In this document: one piece after another, positions 28,724 through 37,413 of the stretch | Numbering within the stretch: the stretch's first letter is position 1 | Layout: every line of letters starts with the position of its first letter | Origin: AB-629-J13 sp964496365 | GTDB taxonomy: Bacteria; Fidelibacterota; Marinisomatia; Marinisomatales; AB-629-J13 | Reading direction: 5' to 3' | DNA length: 64,000 bases | Assembly: GCA_964496365.1 (NCBI GenBank) | Contig: CAZBZK010000002.1 | Location: forward strand, 1-64,000 | The notes under the pieces: model-generated | What the model was told of the DNA's origin: nothing | The model's database searches: none | What the model saw: only the letters and a program-made list of their open reading frames with translations | Position numbers and translations under genes: made by a program

Positions 28724-29743
28724 TTAACTTGAGGAAGTTTCTTCCTTATTATGTTTTATTTCTTCTTCAGGTTTTTGTTTGATGTCATCTGTTGAGTTGT
28801 TTGATTCATCTGATTCCTGAGCATCTTTATTAGAGTCTTTTTCCTTCGCAGTTGGTTCTACCTTTTCTTTTTTAGTAGATTTCTCTTCGCCTTCTTCTTC
28901 AGAATCAATCTCGGCTTCTTCGATTGGTTCAACCTTTTTTTCCTCAGAACCTTTTGCATCTGAATCCTTATCGTCAACTGAATCTATTTCCCCTGAGTCA
29001 ACTGCTTCATCTTCGGATGTCTGCTCAGTCTCCTCTTTGGGTTCAGCATTATTTTCATCAGGATCTTTGGGACTAGCATCATCACTATCAGAGGGTTCTA
29101 CTACATCTGATTCATTTGACCCCTCAGCTGATTTATCGTCTTTATTCGGTTCATCAGTTACATCTGTTCCTTCTTCCGTTTTTTCTATGTCAACTTCAGA
29201 CATGTCATCCTGTGTATCTTCTCCCATTTCAGAAGTTTCAGTTTCAGTTTCAGGTGTGGCATCCACTTCATTTTCTGTAGTTCCTTCCTCTGTTTCACCC
29301 ACTTTATCTGAATCCAGTTCCGTCAATAATTCCTCTTCATCTTTTTTCTTTTTTTCAGAATCGGATTTTTTCATTTGTGACAATTCTTGAGCTTTCTCCA
29401 ATCGAACTTTCAAAGTTTGCTCACGGTCTAACTCCCACTTTTGCATATTTTTTTCAATATCCTCAGCACTTTGACCTCTACGAATCAAATGCCATTTATG
29501 CCCAAGTCCAGTTTTCTTCATCAAGTTTTTTACTACATCTGAAGGTTGAGCTCCTTGAGAAAGCCAATATAAAATTCGATCTTCTTTCAAGGTAAAATTT
29601 TTATCATTATTGATGATGGGATCGTACCAACCTACTTCTTCAATCGCAGCGCCGTCTCTTCTTTTTCTGGAATCAATAACGATGATGCGGTAAAACGGTC
29701 TGTTTTTTCTGCCCAATCGTTTTAATCGTATTCGTGTAGCCAA
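28724..29743 (-). CDS. rpsP: 30S ribosomal protein S16 with a very long acidic C-terminal extension
   Basis: The protein has 339 residues, while S16 is usually 80-130. Residues 1-85 are a normal S16 domain (TRIRLKRLGRKNRPFYRI, RDGAAIEEVGWYDP, WLSQGAQPSDVVKNLM). A basic helical linker follows to about 135. The last 200 residues are almost only E, D, S, T, K and N, with no predicted globular part, and run without a frameshift to a stop 41 nt before khpA. The tail is strongly acidic, the reverse of a normal ribosomal protein. The start is 10 nt after ffh. Confidence 0.92.
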   Translation of the reverse strand: MATRIRLKRLGRKNRPFYRIIVIDSRKRRDGAAIEEVGWYDPIINNDKNFTLKEDRILYWLSQGAQPSDVVKNLMKKTGLGHKWHLIRRGQSAEDIEKNMQKWELDREQTLKVRLEKAQELSQMKKSDSEKKKKDEEELLTELDSDKVGETEEGTTENEVDATPETETETSEMGEDTQDDMSEVDIEKTEEGTDVTDEPNKDDKSAEGSNESDVVEPSDSDDASPKDPDENNAEPKEETEQTSEDEAVDSGEIDSVDDKDSDAKGSEEKKVEPIEEAEIDSEEEGEEKSTKKEKVEPTAKEKDSNKDAQESDESNNSTDDIKQKPEEEIKHNKEETSSS

Positions 29744-29753
29744 TTTTATCTCC

Positions 29754-31091
29754 TTAATTAACAGTCAAGTATTGTGCCGCAGATCTTTTTAAATGCGGAA
29801 ATGATTTTTTTGTCATTTGTTTCATTAATTTTTGTAATTGAAAAAATTCTTTTATCACCTTATTTACTTCCTGAACCGAGCGTCCGGAACCATGGGCAAT
29901 TCTTTTTCTTCTGCTTCCATTTATCATTTTTGGGTGTGTTCGTTCGTACTGAGTCATGGATTGAATAATTGCCTCAGTCCATACCAATTGTTTTTCATTC
30001 ACTTGATTGGGCATCATCATTTTCTTTTTCGCCATGGGCAACATTCCCATGACCTGTTTTAATGATCCCATTTTTTTAACTTGTCCTAATTGTGATTTAA
30101 AATCATTTAAATCAAATGATTCACCTGACAACATTTTTTTAACGGATGCTTTATTATGTTCATCCAATGTCGCTTGAGCTTTTTCAACAAGCGTAACCAC
30201 ATCTCCAAATCCAAGAATGCGGTCAGCAATCCTTTTTGGATCAAATACCTCCAATCCGTCAAGCTTTTCTGACACTCCCAAAAATTTGATGGGGACTCCT
30301 GTTACAGCAGACACTGAAACAGCTGCACCTCCTCTCGTATCTCCTTCCATTTTTGTCAGTACGATTCCGGTTAGCGTTAGTGTATCAGAAAAAATCTTTG
30401 CTGAATTGACTGCGTCTTGTCCCGTCATTCCATCCACTACAAAAAGCGTTTCATTGGGAATGGTATTCTCTTGAATTGCCTGAATTTCTTCCATCATTTC
30501 ACCATCAATGTGTAATCTTCCAGCAGTATCCAAAATGACGTAATCAACTTTTTTCAACTCTGCTTCTTCAATTCCACTTTTACAAATATCAACAGGATCT
30601 GATTTCCCCTTAGAAAAAACGGGGATATTTGCTTGGTTTCCTAAAATCATTAATTGGTCTATTGCAGCAGGGCGATAAACATCTGCGGCTACTAACAAGC
30701 TATTGAATCCATTTTTTTTCAAATGGGATGCAATTTTGACTGCAGTCGTGGTTTTACCAGACCCCTGCAATCCAGATAGTAATATTTTATTAGGCTTTTT
30801 ATTTGAAGAATTTAAAGGAGATATTGTACCACCCAAAAGTGATACTAACTCATCGTGTATAATTTTTATGAAATGTTCTCCGGGTTTTATCGATTTAATA
30901 ACTTTGGTCCCTTCTGCACGTGTTTTAACTTTTGTTATAAAGGATTTTACAATCTCATAATTAACATCTGCTTCTAACAAAATTATACGAACATCCCGTA
31001 CTGTACTCCGGATATTGGATTCTGTGATTTTTCCCAGCCCTCTTAAAGATCGGAAAACAGACTCAAATTTATCAGATAATTTATTAAACAT
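29754..31091 (-). CDS. ffh: Signal recognition particle protein Ffh
   Basis: The protein has 445 residues. It is an NG domain GTPase with P-loop GLQGSGKTT (107-115), DTAGR and TKMEGD motifs, and a methionine-rich M domain containing KQVMGMLPMAKKKMMMP that binds 4.5S RNA and signal sequences. First gene of the ffh-rpsP-khpA-rimM-trmD-rplS operon. Confidence 0.96.
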   Translation of the reverse strand: MFNKLSDKFESVFRSLRGLGKITESNIRSTVRDVRIILLEADVNYEIVKSFITKVKTRAEGTKVIKSIKPGEHFIKIIHDELVSLLGGTISPLNSSNKKPNKILLSGLQGSGKTTTAVKIASHLKKNGFNSLLVAADVYRPAAIDQLMILGNQANIPVFSKGKSDPVDICKSGIEEAELKKVDYVILDTAGRLHIDGEMMEEIQAIQENTIPNETLFVVDGMTGQDAVNSAKIFSDTLTLTGIVLTKMEGDTRGGAAVSVSAVTGVPIKFLGVSEKLDGLEVFDPKRIADRILGFGDVVTLVEKAQATLDEHNKASVKKMLSGESFDLNDFKSQLGQVKKMGSLKQVMGMLPMAKKKMMMPNQVNEKQLVWTEAIIQSMTQYERTHPKMINGSRRKRIAHGSGRSVQEVNKVIKEFFQLQKLMKQMTKKSFPHLKRSAAQYLTVN

Positions 31092-31134
31092 TAAATATTG
31101 GTTTTAGTTTAGCCCATAATTTTAATGTATTTTT

Positions 31135-31162
31135 ATTATGTACTAAAAGATTTTCTACACAA
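31135..31162 (-). promoter_or_regulatory. Possible promoter of the ffh operon
   Basis: In the divergent gap between ffh and the RodZ-like gene, the minus strand shows TTGTGT (31162-31157), a 16-bp spacer and CATAAT (31140-31135), about 43 nt before the ffh ATG. The match to a sigma-70 consensus is moderate and the region is very AT-rich, so chance is not excluded. Confidence 0.35.
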
Positions 31163-31279
31163 ATATTTTTTTGGTTATTTTAAAATCATTTCAATTTAAT
31201 CTGTTAAAAGTGTATCTATGGAAAGAAATGAATATCATATTTATTCTTAAATTTTTCAGTTTAAATTCATACCCGAAAA

Positions 31280-32113
31280 ATGCCTGAATTTTACAATAAA
31301 CTAAAAAAAATACGAACTGAACGAGGAATTGAATTAGATGAAATTCATGCTCGTACTAAAATCAGTCTTCGATTTCTGAAGGCTATCGAGGAAGGAAATT
31401 TTGCAATCCTTCCCAAACCCTATATTCGCTTATTCTTACGGGCTTATGGGACAGAAATTGGATTACCACCAGAAGAATTAATTACCAAATTTGAAACCTT
31501 CATTGGAGACACAAAATCAAAACCAGTTTCTGAAAAAAAGAAACATAAAGAATTAACATTTGAATCTGAAGATAAGCCTGAGGACAAAAAGAAAATTGTT
31601 CACTTAAAAAAATCACCAAAAAACAATCGGGATAAACTAATTAAAAGTATCCTGCTTCTCACAGTATGGATTTTTGTTTTATTCATTATCCATAAAAATA
31701 TTAATACAAGTACTCCAAAAGAATTAGGAGTACATTTAGACAACAACACTACCTTTGCAAATCCCATTGATTTAAATTTTATTGAGTCTTATTCTGAGGA
31801 ACATGCCATTGAATTTGTACCTCCCTATTCCCTTTTTATTCAAACAGATCGCAAATTGGATGTTTTTGTTTTTTCCGATTCCATTCATACCTCACACCTA
31901 ACACTATTATCTGGAGAAACCAAAACTCTTAAAATTGAGAATAAAACAGAATTTATTTTCGAACACTCTTTAAATGTGATGATTAATTTGTTGGGGCCAA
32001 CAAATGAAATTCCAGTTCTTCCGTTGCACAATTTCGAAAATCCAGTGAAAGTTATTGTTTCGGTTGACCCTCCTTCGTATTCATTGCATAAATTTTCCCC
32101 TAATCCAAAATAA
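31280..32113 (+). CDS. RodZ-like helix-turn-helix membrane protein
   Basis: The protein has 277 residues. The N-terminal HTH_25 domain (1-75) starts with the family pattern KLKKIRTERGIELDEIHART. A charged linker and one membrane helix at about 118-136 (SILLLTVWIFVLFII) follow, then a periplasmic beta domain of the DUF4115 type. RodZ links MreB to the wall synthesis machinery. Its location directly before the division/cell-wall cluster fits a shape or division role. Confidence 0.75.
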   Translation: MPEFYNKLKKIRTERGIELDEIHARTKISLRFLKAIEEGNFAILPKPYIRLFLRAYGTEIGLPPEELITKFETFIGDTKSKPVSEKKKHKELTFESEDKPEDKKKIVHLKKSPKNNRDKLIKSILLLTVWIFVLFIIHKNINTSTPKELGVHLDNNTTFANPIDLNFIESYSEEHAIEFVPPYSLFIQTDRKLDVFVFSDSIHTSHLTLLSGETKTLKIENKTEFIFEHSLNVMINLLGPTNEIPVLPLHNFENPVKVIVSVDPPSYSLHKFSPNPK

Positions 32114-32167
32114 AATACCATGGGTCAATGATTGTCTAATTGATCCATAATCCAATATAATTAGCAT

Positions 32168-32196
32168 TCACCATTGAATTCTTTTTGGTGATTTTT
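32168..32196 (+). terminator. Probable intrinsic terminator after the RodZ-like gene
   Basis: TCACCA (32168-32173) pairs with TGGTGA (32186-32191) over a 12-nt loop, followed by five T. It lies 55 nt after the stop codon and would separate this gene from the mraZ promoter. Confidence 0.5.
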
Positions 32197-32259
32197 CCTC
32201 ATTATTGTTATCAAAACCAGAATATTAAATTATTTTCTTAAAATAATTGAAAAAAGATT

Positions 32260-32304
32260 TTGACTTGAGTGGGTAAATTTATTAGACTTGTGGGTAATAG
32301 TGGG
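32260..32304 (+). promoter_or_regulatory. mraZ promoter with three phased GTGGG boxes (MraZ operator)
   Basis: TTGACT (32260-32265), a 17-bp spacer and TAGACT (32283-32288) form a reasonable sigma-70 promoter. GTGGG occurs at 32269, 32290 and 32300, in the same orientation and spaced 21 and 10 bp apart, i.e. on one face of the helix. One box lies between -35 and -10 and two lie just after -10. MraZ is known to bind tandem TGGG-type repeats with about 10-bp spacing at its own promoter, so autorepression of the division cluster is expected. Confidence 0.75.
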
Positions 32305-32329
32305 TAATTATCCCTTTCGTTGATCCATA

Positions 32330-32791
32330 ATGTCACATAATCCAAATACATTCACAGGTGAATATTCTTATTCAGTTGATCCTAAAGGCAGGGTCAACAT
32401 TCCGGCAAAGTTTCGACAATCTTTGTCGCCTGAGAATAATAACTCTTTCGCAATCACCAAAGGAATGGATCCGTGTATTTGGGTATATCCAATCACAGAA
32501 TGGAACAAAGTTCTAGATAAACTCAGGGAACAGGCTTCTTCAATCATTAATCGTGCATTTACTCGAGAATATACTCGATATGCAACTTCACCCACCTATG
32601 ATAAACAAGGTAGAATTCACCTGACCCAAGATTTACTAAATTATTCCAAAATTGATCGGCAAGTCATTATCATTGGTATGGTCAATAAAATTGAAATTTG
32701 GAATCCTGAACTCCTGAAAGATTTTGACCAAAAGGTATTTTCAGAAAACCAAGATGCATTAAATGAATTGGCTGAGAAAATTATATTGTAA
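32330..32791 (+). CDS. mraZ: Transcriptional regulator MraZ
   Basis: The protein has 153 residues and two AbrB-like beta domains. The first is SYSVDPKGRVNIPAKFRQSL and the second is TYDKQGRIHLTQDLLNYSKI. It is a DNA-binding ring protein that controls the division/cell-wall cluster it heads. It starts 26 nt downstream of three GTGGG boxes. It overlaps rsmH by 1 nt. Confidence 0.95.
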   Translation: MSHNPNTFTGEYSYSVDPKGRVNIPAKFRQSLSPENNNSFAITKGMDPCIWVYPITEWNKVLDKLREQASSIINRAFTREYTRYATSPTYDKQGRIHLTQDLLNYSKIDRQVIIIGMVNKIEIWNPELLKDFDQKVFSENQDALNELAEKIIL

Positions 32792-33669
32792 TGACTGCTT
32801 CTCTTCATCATATTCCAGTTTTGGTGGAGGAAGTAATATTTTTTTTAAATATCGATCCCAATCATTATTATGTGGATGGAACTTTTGGTCTAGGCGGACA
32901 TGCCAATCATATTTTAACCAATCTTTCCGAAAAAGGGAAGCTCATTGGAATTGAACGAGATTCAGAGGCAATAAAAATGTATCAGAATGGTCTTTATTCC
33001 TCATCTCCTCTTTTGTCTGTATATCACGACTCCTATCATCAATTACCTAAAATATTAAAAAAGGAAGGAATCCCAAATGTAAGCGGCATCTTGCTAGATT
33101 TGGGATTATCTTCGATACAATTGGTATCCAAATCCAGAGGATTCTCTTTCGCTCAGGAATCCTCATTAGATATGCGATTTAATGCAAAGGAAGGGAAAAC
33201 TGCTTCTGAAATGTTGGACCGTATGAATGTAAGTGAAATAGAGCAGATTTTAAAAAAATATGGAGAGGAAAGATATTATAAAAAAATTGCATTCAAAATA
33301 AAACAAAACGGTCCTATTTGTTCCACGACTGATTTGAGTGAAATTATCAGAAAATCAACTCCTCCTGCTAATCGAGTTAAAACTCTTGCCCGAGTATTTC
33401 AAGCTATTCGAATTGCTGTAAATAAAGAACTATCCATTTTAGATCAATTTTTAAAATTGTTCATTCATAGTTTAAACCAATTTGGAAGAGTGGTCATCAT
33501 TAGCTATCACTCGTTGGAAGATAGAATGGTAAAACATTCATTTAAGCAACTAAAGCAGGAAGGAATCATTAATATTTTGACCAAAAAGCCAATCACTCCT
33601 ACACAAAAAGAGATAAAATTGAACCGTCGGAGCAGAAGTGCAAAATTAAGAGCAGCAGAAAAAAGGTAA
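32791..33669 (+). CDS. rsmH: 16S rRNA (cytosine(1402)-N(4))-methyltransferase RsmH
   Basis: The protein has 292 residues. The N-terminus HHIPVLVEEVIFFL and SAM motif YVDGTFGLGGHANHIL are typical, as are DLGLSSIQL, FSFAQESSLDMRFN and the C-terminal NRRSRSAKLRAAEK. Second gene of the division cluster as in most bacteria. Confidence 0.95.
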   Translation: MTASLHHIPVLVEEVIFFLNIDPNHYYVDGTFGLGGHANHILTNLSEKGKLIGIERDSEAIKMYQNGLYSSSPLLSVYHDSYHQLPKILKKEGIPNVSGILLDLGLSSIQLVSKSRGFSFAQESSLDMRFNAKEGKTASEMLDRMNVSEIEQILKKYGEERYYKKIAFKIKQNGPICSTTDLSEIIRKSTPPANRVKTLARVFQAIRIAVNKELSILDQFLKLFIHSLNQFGRVVIISYHSLEDRMVKHSFKQLKQEGIINILTKKPITPTQKEIKLNRRSRSAKLRAAEKR

Positions 33670-33672
33670 ACT

Positions 33673-33999
33673 ATGGCTATTAAAAAACGCAAATCCAAAC
33701 ACTTTCGAAATTTAGTTGACACATTATTTTTTTACCTCGTTACCTGTTTATCATTCGGTGGGTTGGTCCTATATTTATGGGTATTCACAGAAATAGATGA
33801 TTCCCTATTTGCTCTTGACATTCAAAAGAAAACTGTGGAAGAATTAATGGATGAAATTTATATCCTGCAAAGTGAAATTGACGCTCTATCAAAACCGAAT
33901 ATCATTGCCAAAAAAGCACAGAAAAAATGGGGGATGGTGTCCGCTAAGCCTGAATCAATTTCCGTACACATCAAACCCGGAGAACTCAGCAGTTTGTGA
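33673..33999 (+). CDS. ftsL: FtsL-like division protein
   Basis: The protein has 108 residues. A basic cytoplasmic tail (IKKRKSKHF), one membrane helix at about 17-37 (TLFFYLVTCLSFGGLVLYLW), then a leucine-zipper-like periplasmic coiled coil (TVEELMDEIYILQSEIDAL). Position between rsmH and ftsI and this topology identify FtsL even though sequence conservation is weak. It ends in TGA, overlapping the GTG start of ftsI. Confidence 0.8.
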   Translation: MAIKKRKSKHFRNLVDTLFFYLVTCLSFGGLVLYLWVFTEIDDSLFALDIQKKTVEELMDEIYILQSEIDALSKPNIIAKKAQKKWGMVSAKPESISVHIKPGELSSL

Positions 34000-35966
34000 C
34001 GAAATCTTTTTTAAATTTTCGCTCTCGTATCACAGTGGTAACCTGTTTTGTTATATTAGCATGGTGCGGTTTGAGTGTCCGGTTGTTTCAAATTCAAATC
34101 CTCAATAACGAATTGATTAATGAGAATGGTAGAACTCAGGGAAAACCAAAAGAAATCCTACCTGCATCTCGGGGAAATATATTTGACCGAAATAATGTCC
34201 CCTTAACCAGAAATATTTCCCATACAACTCTCGTCGCTACACCGGATCAAATTGTCAATAAATCAGAAGCCAGTCAATTATTAAGTTCTTGTACTTCTTT
34301 ACCTTCCTCTTTTTATTTTAATAAGCTTTCCAACTCAAATTCATATACATTTTTAGCGAGAAATATTCTTGAATCTCAATGTGGAGAGATTTCCAGATTG
34401 GAAGAGTTAGGAGTCCTTGTGAAACGAAATTATTACCGACATTATCCTTTTGGAATGACTGGAGGTCAAATCATAGGATTTACGGACCCTGATAATCGTG
34501 GCTTGAGCGGAATTGAAAAACAATTTAATACCACTTTAACTGGGGTAGATGGATGGATTATTAAAAAAGAATCTGGCACAGGGCACAAGAAAAGAGACAG
34601 TAGTTATCCCTATAAAAACCCCAGGGATGGTGCTCATTTACAACTGACCTTACATATTGAGTATCAAAATATTTTAGAGGATGAATTGCTGAAACAAGTT
34701 AATCACACCCATGCACAAAGCGGTACGGGAATTCTGATGAATCCAGAAACAGGTGAAATATTGGCTATGGCATCTGTGCCCGGTTTTGATCCAAATCATC
34801 CAGGAAATTCACCCATTGAAAATCAAAAAATAAAAGCCATTACTGATCAATTTGAGCCGGGATCCACATTTAAAATTGTCTCTGCCACTGTCGCCTTGGA
34901 TAATCAAATTGTTCAATTAAGGGATGAGTTTTTCTGTGAAAATGGAAGTTTTTATTACAATGAAGTTAAGATTCGTGATCATGAAAAATATGGTTTATTA
35001 ACTTTTTCTCAGGTGTTGGAACAATCCAGTAATGTAGGGATTATTAAAATTACAGAACTTCTCGATATTCGATCATTTTACCAATATATAAAACGATTCG
35101 GGTTTGGAATAAAGACCAATATTTCGTTACCGGGTGAGGCAAAGGGATTGATTCGGGAAACTGAAAACTGGAGCAAAATTTCTCCGGGAATTATTTCGAT
35201 GGGGCAGGAAATCAGTGTAACTGCACTCCAATTAGCAACGGCTTATTCTGCTGTGGCAAATGGTGGTTTTTTACTCAAACCAACCATTATCAGACAAGTA
35301 ATGGATCATGATCGCAAAATTGACAGCTCCCCTCGTTCAAATGTTTTACGACGCATTGCATCCAAAAAAACGATGCAATCAATCAGAAATATTCTCAAAA
35401 AAACCGTGGATTCAGGCACAGCATCTTCAGCTCATATTCCTGGGTGGGATATTGCAGGGAAAACAGGAACAGCTCAAAAATTTATAAATGGTGCTTATTC
35501 GGATACGAAATTTATTTCAAATTTTGTGGGATTTTTTCCAGCGTCCAATCCACAATTGTTGTGCGTTATTCTTATAGATGAACCCAGATCCGGCTACCAT
35601 TGGGGTGCAATTGGGGCAGCACCAGTGTTTAAAAACGTAATTCAAAGAATTATTAATATGGATGATTCATTCCAAAAGGATGAAATTCAGAAAAAAAAAT
35701 CCCCAATAAATATTTGGGCTAACCAAAACCAGAGTCAATTGGGATGGGATGATAATCATAATATGTTGGCTCATACCGTTCAAGTAAATAATGAAGAATG
35801 TACAGTGCCGGATGTACGAAGAATGAGTCTAAGGGGGGCCGTTCGAAAATTAAAAGAACATGGATTTTCTTATTCGATTCAAGGGTCTGGGATAGTGAGA
35901 TGGCAATCTCCAAAACCAGATAAAACCATCACCTGTGGGACATTATGTGTGATTGGACTTCATTAA
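33996..35966 (+). CDS. ftsI: Peptidoglycan transpeptidase FtsI (PBP3) with one C-terminal PASTA domain
   Basis: The protein has 656 residues. The start is GTG overlapping the ftsL stop (GTGA). One membrane helix lies at 12-30, then the dimerisation domain (PASRGNIFDRNN), then the transpeptidase with S290-T-F-K293, S344-S-N346 and K489-T-G491. A single PASTA-like domain covers about 608-656 (TVPDVRRMSLRGAVRKLKEHG). Septal cross-linking enzyme working with FtsW. A PASTA tail is commoner in Gram-positive PBPs and in some Bacteroidetes-like FtsI. Confidence 0.94.
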   Translation: MTKSFLNFRSRITVVTCFVILAWCGLSVRLFQIQILNNELINENGRTQGKPKEILPASRGNIFDRNNVPLTRNISHTTLVATPDQIVNKSEASQLLSSCTSLPSSFYFNKLSNSNSYTFLARNILESQCGEISRLEELGVLVKRNYYRHYPFGMTGGQIIGFTDPDNRGLSGIEKQFNTTLTGVDGWIIKKESGTGHKKRDSSYPYKNPRDGAHLQLTLHIEYQNILEDELLKQVNHTHAQSGTGILMNPETGEILAMASVPGFDPNHPGNSPIENQKIKAITDQFEPGSTFKIVSATVALDNQIVQLRDEFFCENGSFYYNEVKIRDHEKYGLLTFSQVLEQSSNVGIIKITELLDIRSFYQYIKRFGFGIKTNISLPGEAKGLIRETENWSKISPGIISMGQEISVTALQLATAYSAVANGGFLLKPTIIRQVMDHDRKIDSSPRSNVLRRIASKKTMQSIRNILKKTVDSGTASSAHIPGWDIAGKTGTAQKFINGAYSDTKFISNFVGFFPASNPQLLCVILIDEPRSGYHWGAIGAAPVFKNVIQRIINMDDSFQKDEIQKKKSPINIWANQNQSQLGWDDNHNMLAHTVQVNNEECTVPDVRRMSLRGAVRKLKEHGFSYSIQGSGIVRWQSPKPDKTITCGTLCVIGLH

Positions 35967-35967
35967 A

Positions 35968-37413
35968 ATGAAAAGAAAATTAATCGAATTAGTACAACAT
36001 ATCAATCCGTTGAATTTGGTGAGGGATGATGTCGAAATAACACGTTTATGCTCCCATTCAAAAAAAGTAATTCCGGGTGATTTATTCATTGCTATTCCGG
36101 GATTTTCTGTGGATGGACATCAATTTGTCCAGGAAGCCATAGACAGAGGTGCAGCTGCCTTGCTTGTAAATGGAAGGGATATTGGAAATGTTTCCATTCC
36201 TTATGTGTCCGTAGGGAATCCCAGACGGGCACTATCCAAAATAGCCTCAAAATTTTATAAAAACCCTTCTAAAAAGTTAATCATAGTTGGTATCACTGGA
36301 ACCAACGGAAAAACATCTACTTCCTTTTTATTAAACTCAATTTTACAAGCCGATGGGAAGCAATCAGCCGTTTTAGGAACACTGGGATTACTAACTGATT
36401 CTTATGAAGAGAAAGGTTCTCACACAACTTCGGACGCTATTTCCCTTCATAAAACTATGAGTCGGTTGGTGGAAGATCATATTACCCATTTAGTGATGGA
36501 GGTGTCTTCTCATTCCATTGACCAATTTAGAGTTGCAGATGTGAATTTTGATTTTGCAGTTTTCACCAATTTAACCCAAGATCATTTGGATTATCATGGT
36601 ACTATGGAAAATTATTTTCAAGCAAAAGCAAAACTGTTCAAAATGTTACCGTTAAATGCTACTGGAGTAATAAATACCGATTCAGACTATGGTAAACAAT
36701 TAAAACTTCTTTGTACTTCCCCTGTGATTTCTGCTGCCACCAAATTTGAAGACATGATTCACTTTGAACATTGTCATGTGACCTTGGAAGGAATTACCGG
36801 TGTTATTTCCGCTGGGACCAAGTCCTATAAAATTGATTCACCTTTAATGGGAGAATTCAATAAAGAAAATATATTGATGGCGGTTTCGGCGGCACATACC
36901 ATGGGATTGTGTCCCGAATCCATTGAATCTGGTATTAATAATTGTATCGGTATTCCAGGGAGAATGGAGTGGTTTAAAGCTCCAAATGGAGGCACCATTA
37001 TTGTAGATTATGCTCATACTCCAGACGCATTTGAAAAAGTCCTTTCTACCGTTCGTTCGCTTACAGATGGGAACATTCATACCGTTTTTGGGGCTGGAGG
37101 TGACCGTGATAAATTAAAACGTCCACTAATGGCATCAACCGCTGAAAAATTTTCAAAACATTGCTATATCACCCCAGATAATCCACGAAATGAAAATCTT
37201 GATGCAATAAATGCCGATTTGATAGCAGGGTTTACTTCGAATTGTTTCACGGTATTTAAAGATAGGAAGGAAGGATTGAATCGTGCTTTATGTAACATGA
37301 TGCCTGAAGATGTCGTAATTGCCTTAGGAAAAGGGAGAGATGATTTTCAGGTGATTCAGAATGATCGAATCCCCTATTCAGATATTCATACTATTTCGGA
37401 ATTTATTTCATGA
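35968..37413 (+). CDS. murE: UDP-N-acetylmuramoyl-tripeptide (meso-DAP) synthetase MurE
   Basis: The protein has 481 residues from the ATG at 35968. A TTG start 15 nt earlier would overlap ftsI and is less likely. ATP site GITGTNGKTST (K115). The DNPR motif at 404-407 (PDNPRNENLD) is the signature of meso-diaminopimelate addition, as opposed to lysine, so the wall is DAP type. Overlaps murF by 4 nt. Confidence 0.95.
   Translation: MKRKLIELVQHINPLNLVRDDVEITRLCSHSKKVIPGDLFIAIPGFSVDGHQFVQEAIDRGAAALLVNGRDIGNVSIPYVSVGNPRRALSKIASKFYKNPSKKLIIVGITGTNGKTSTSFLLNSILQADGKQSAVLGTLGLLTDSYEEKGSHTTSDAISLHKTMSRLVEDHITHLVMEVSSHSIDQFRVADVNFDFAVFTNLTQDHLDYHGTMENYFQAKAKLFKMLPLNATGVINTDSDYGKQLKLLCTSPVISAATKFEDMIHFEHCHVTLEGITGVISAGTKSYKIDSPLMGEFNKENILMAVSAAHTMGLCPESIESGINNCIGIPGRMEWFKAPNGGTIIVDYAHTPDAFEKVLSTVRSLTDGNIHTVFGAGGDRDKLKRPLMASTAEKFSKHCYITPDNPRNENLDAINADLIAGFTSNCFTVFKDRKEGLNRALCNMMPEDVVIALGKGRDDFQVIQNDRIPYSDIHTISEFIS

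Noticed and set aside
29037..29390. A serine-rich plus-strand reading frame opposite the S16 tail
   Set aside because: It is the antisense shadow of the E/D/S-rich low-complexity tail; no ribosome binding site and no domain.
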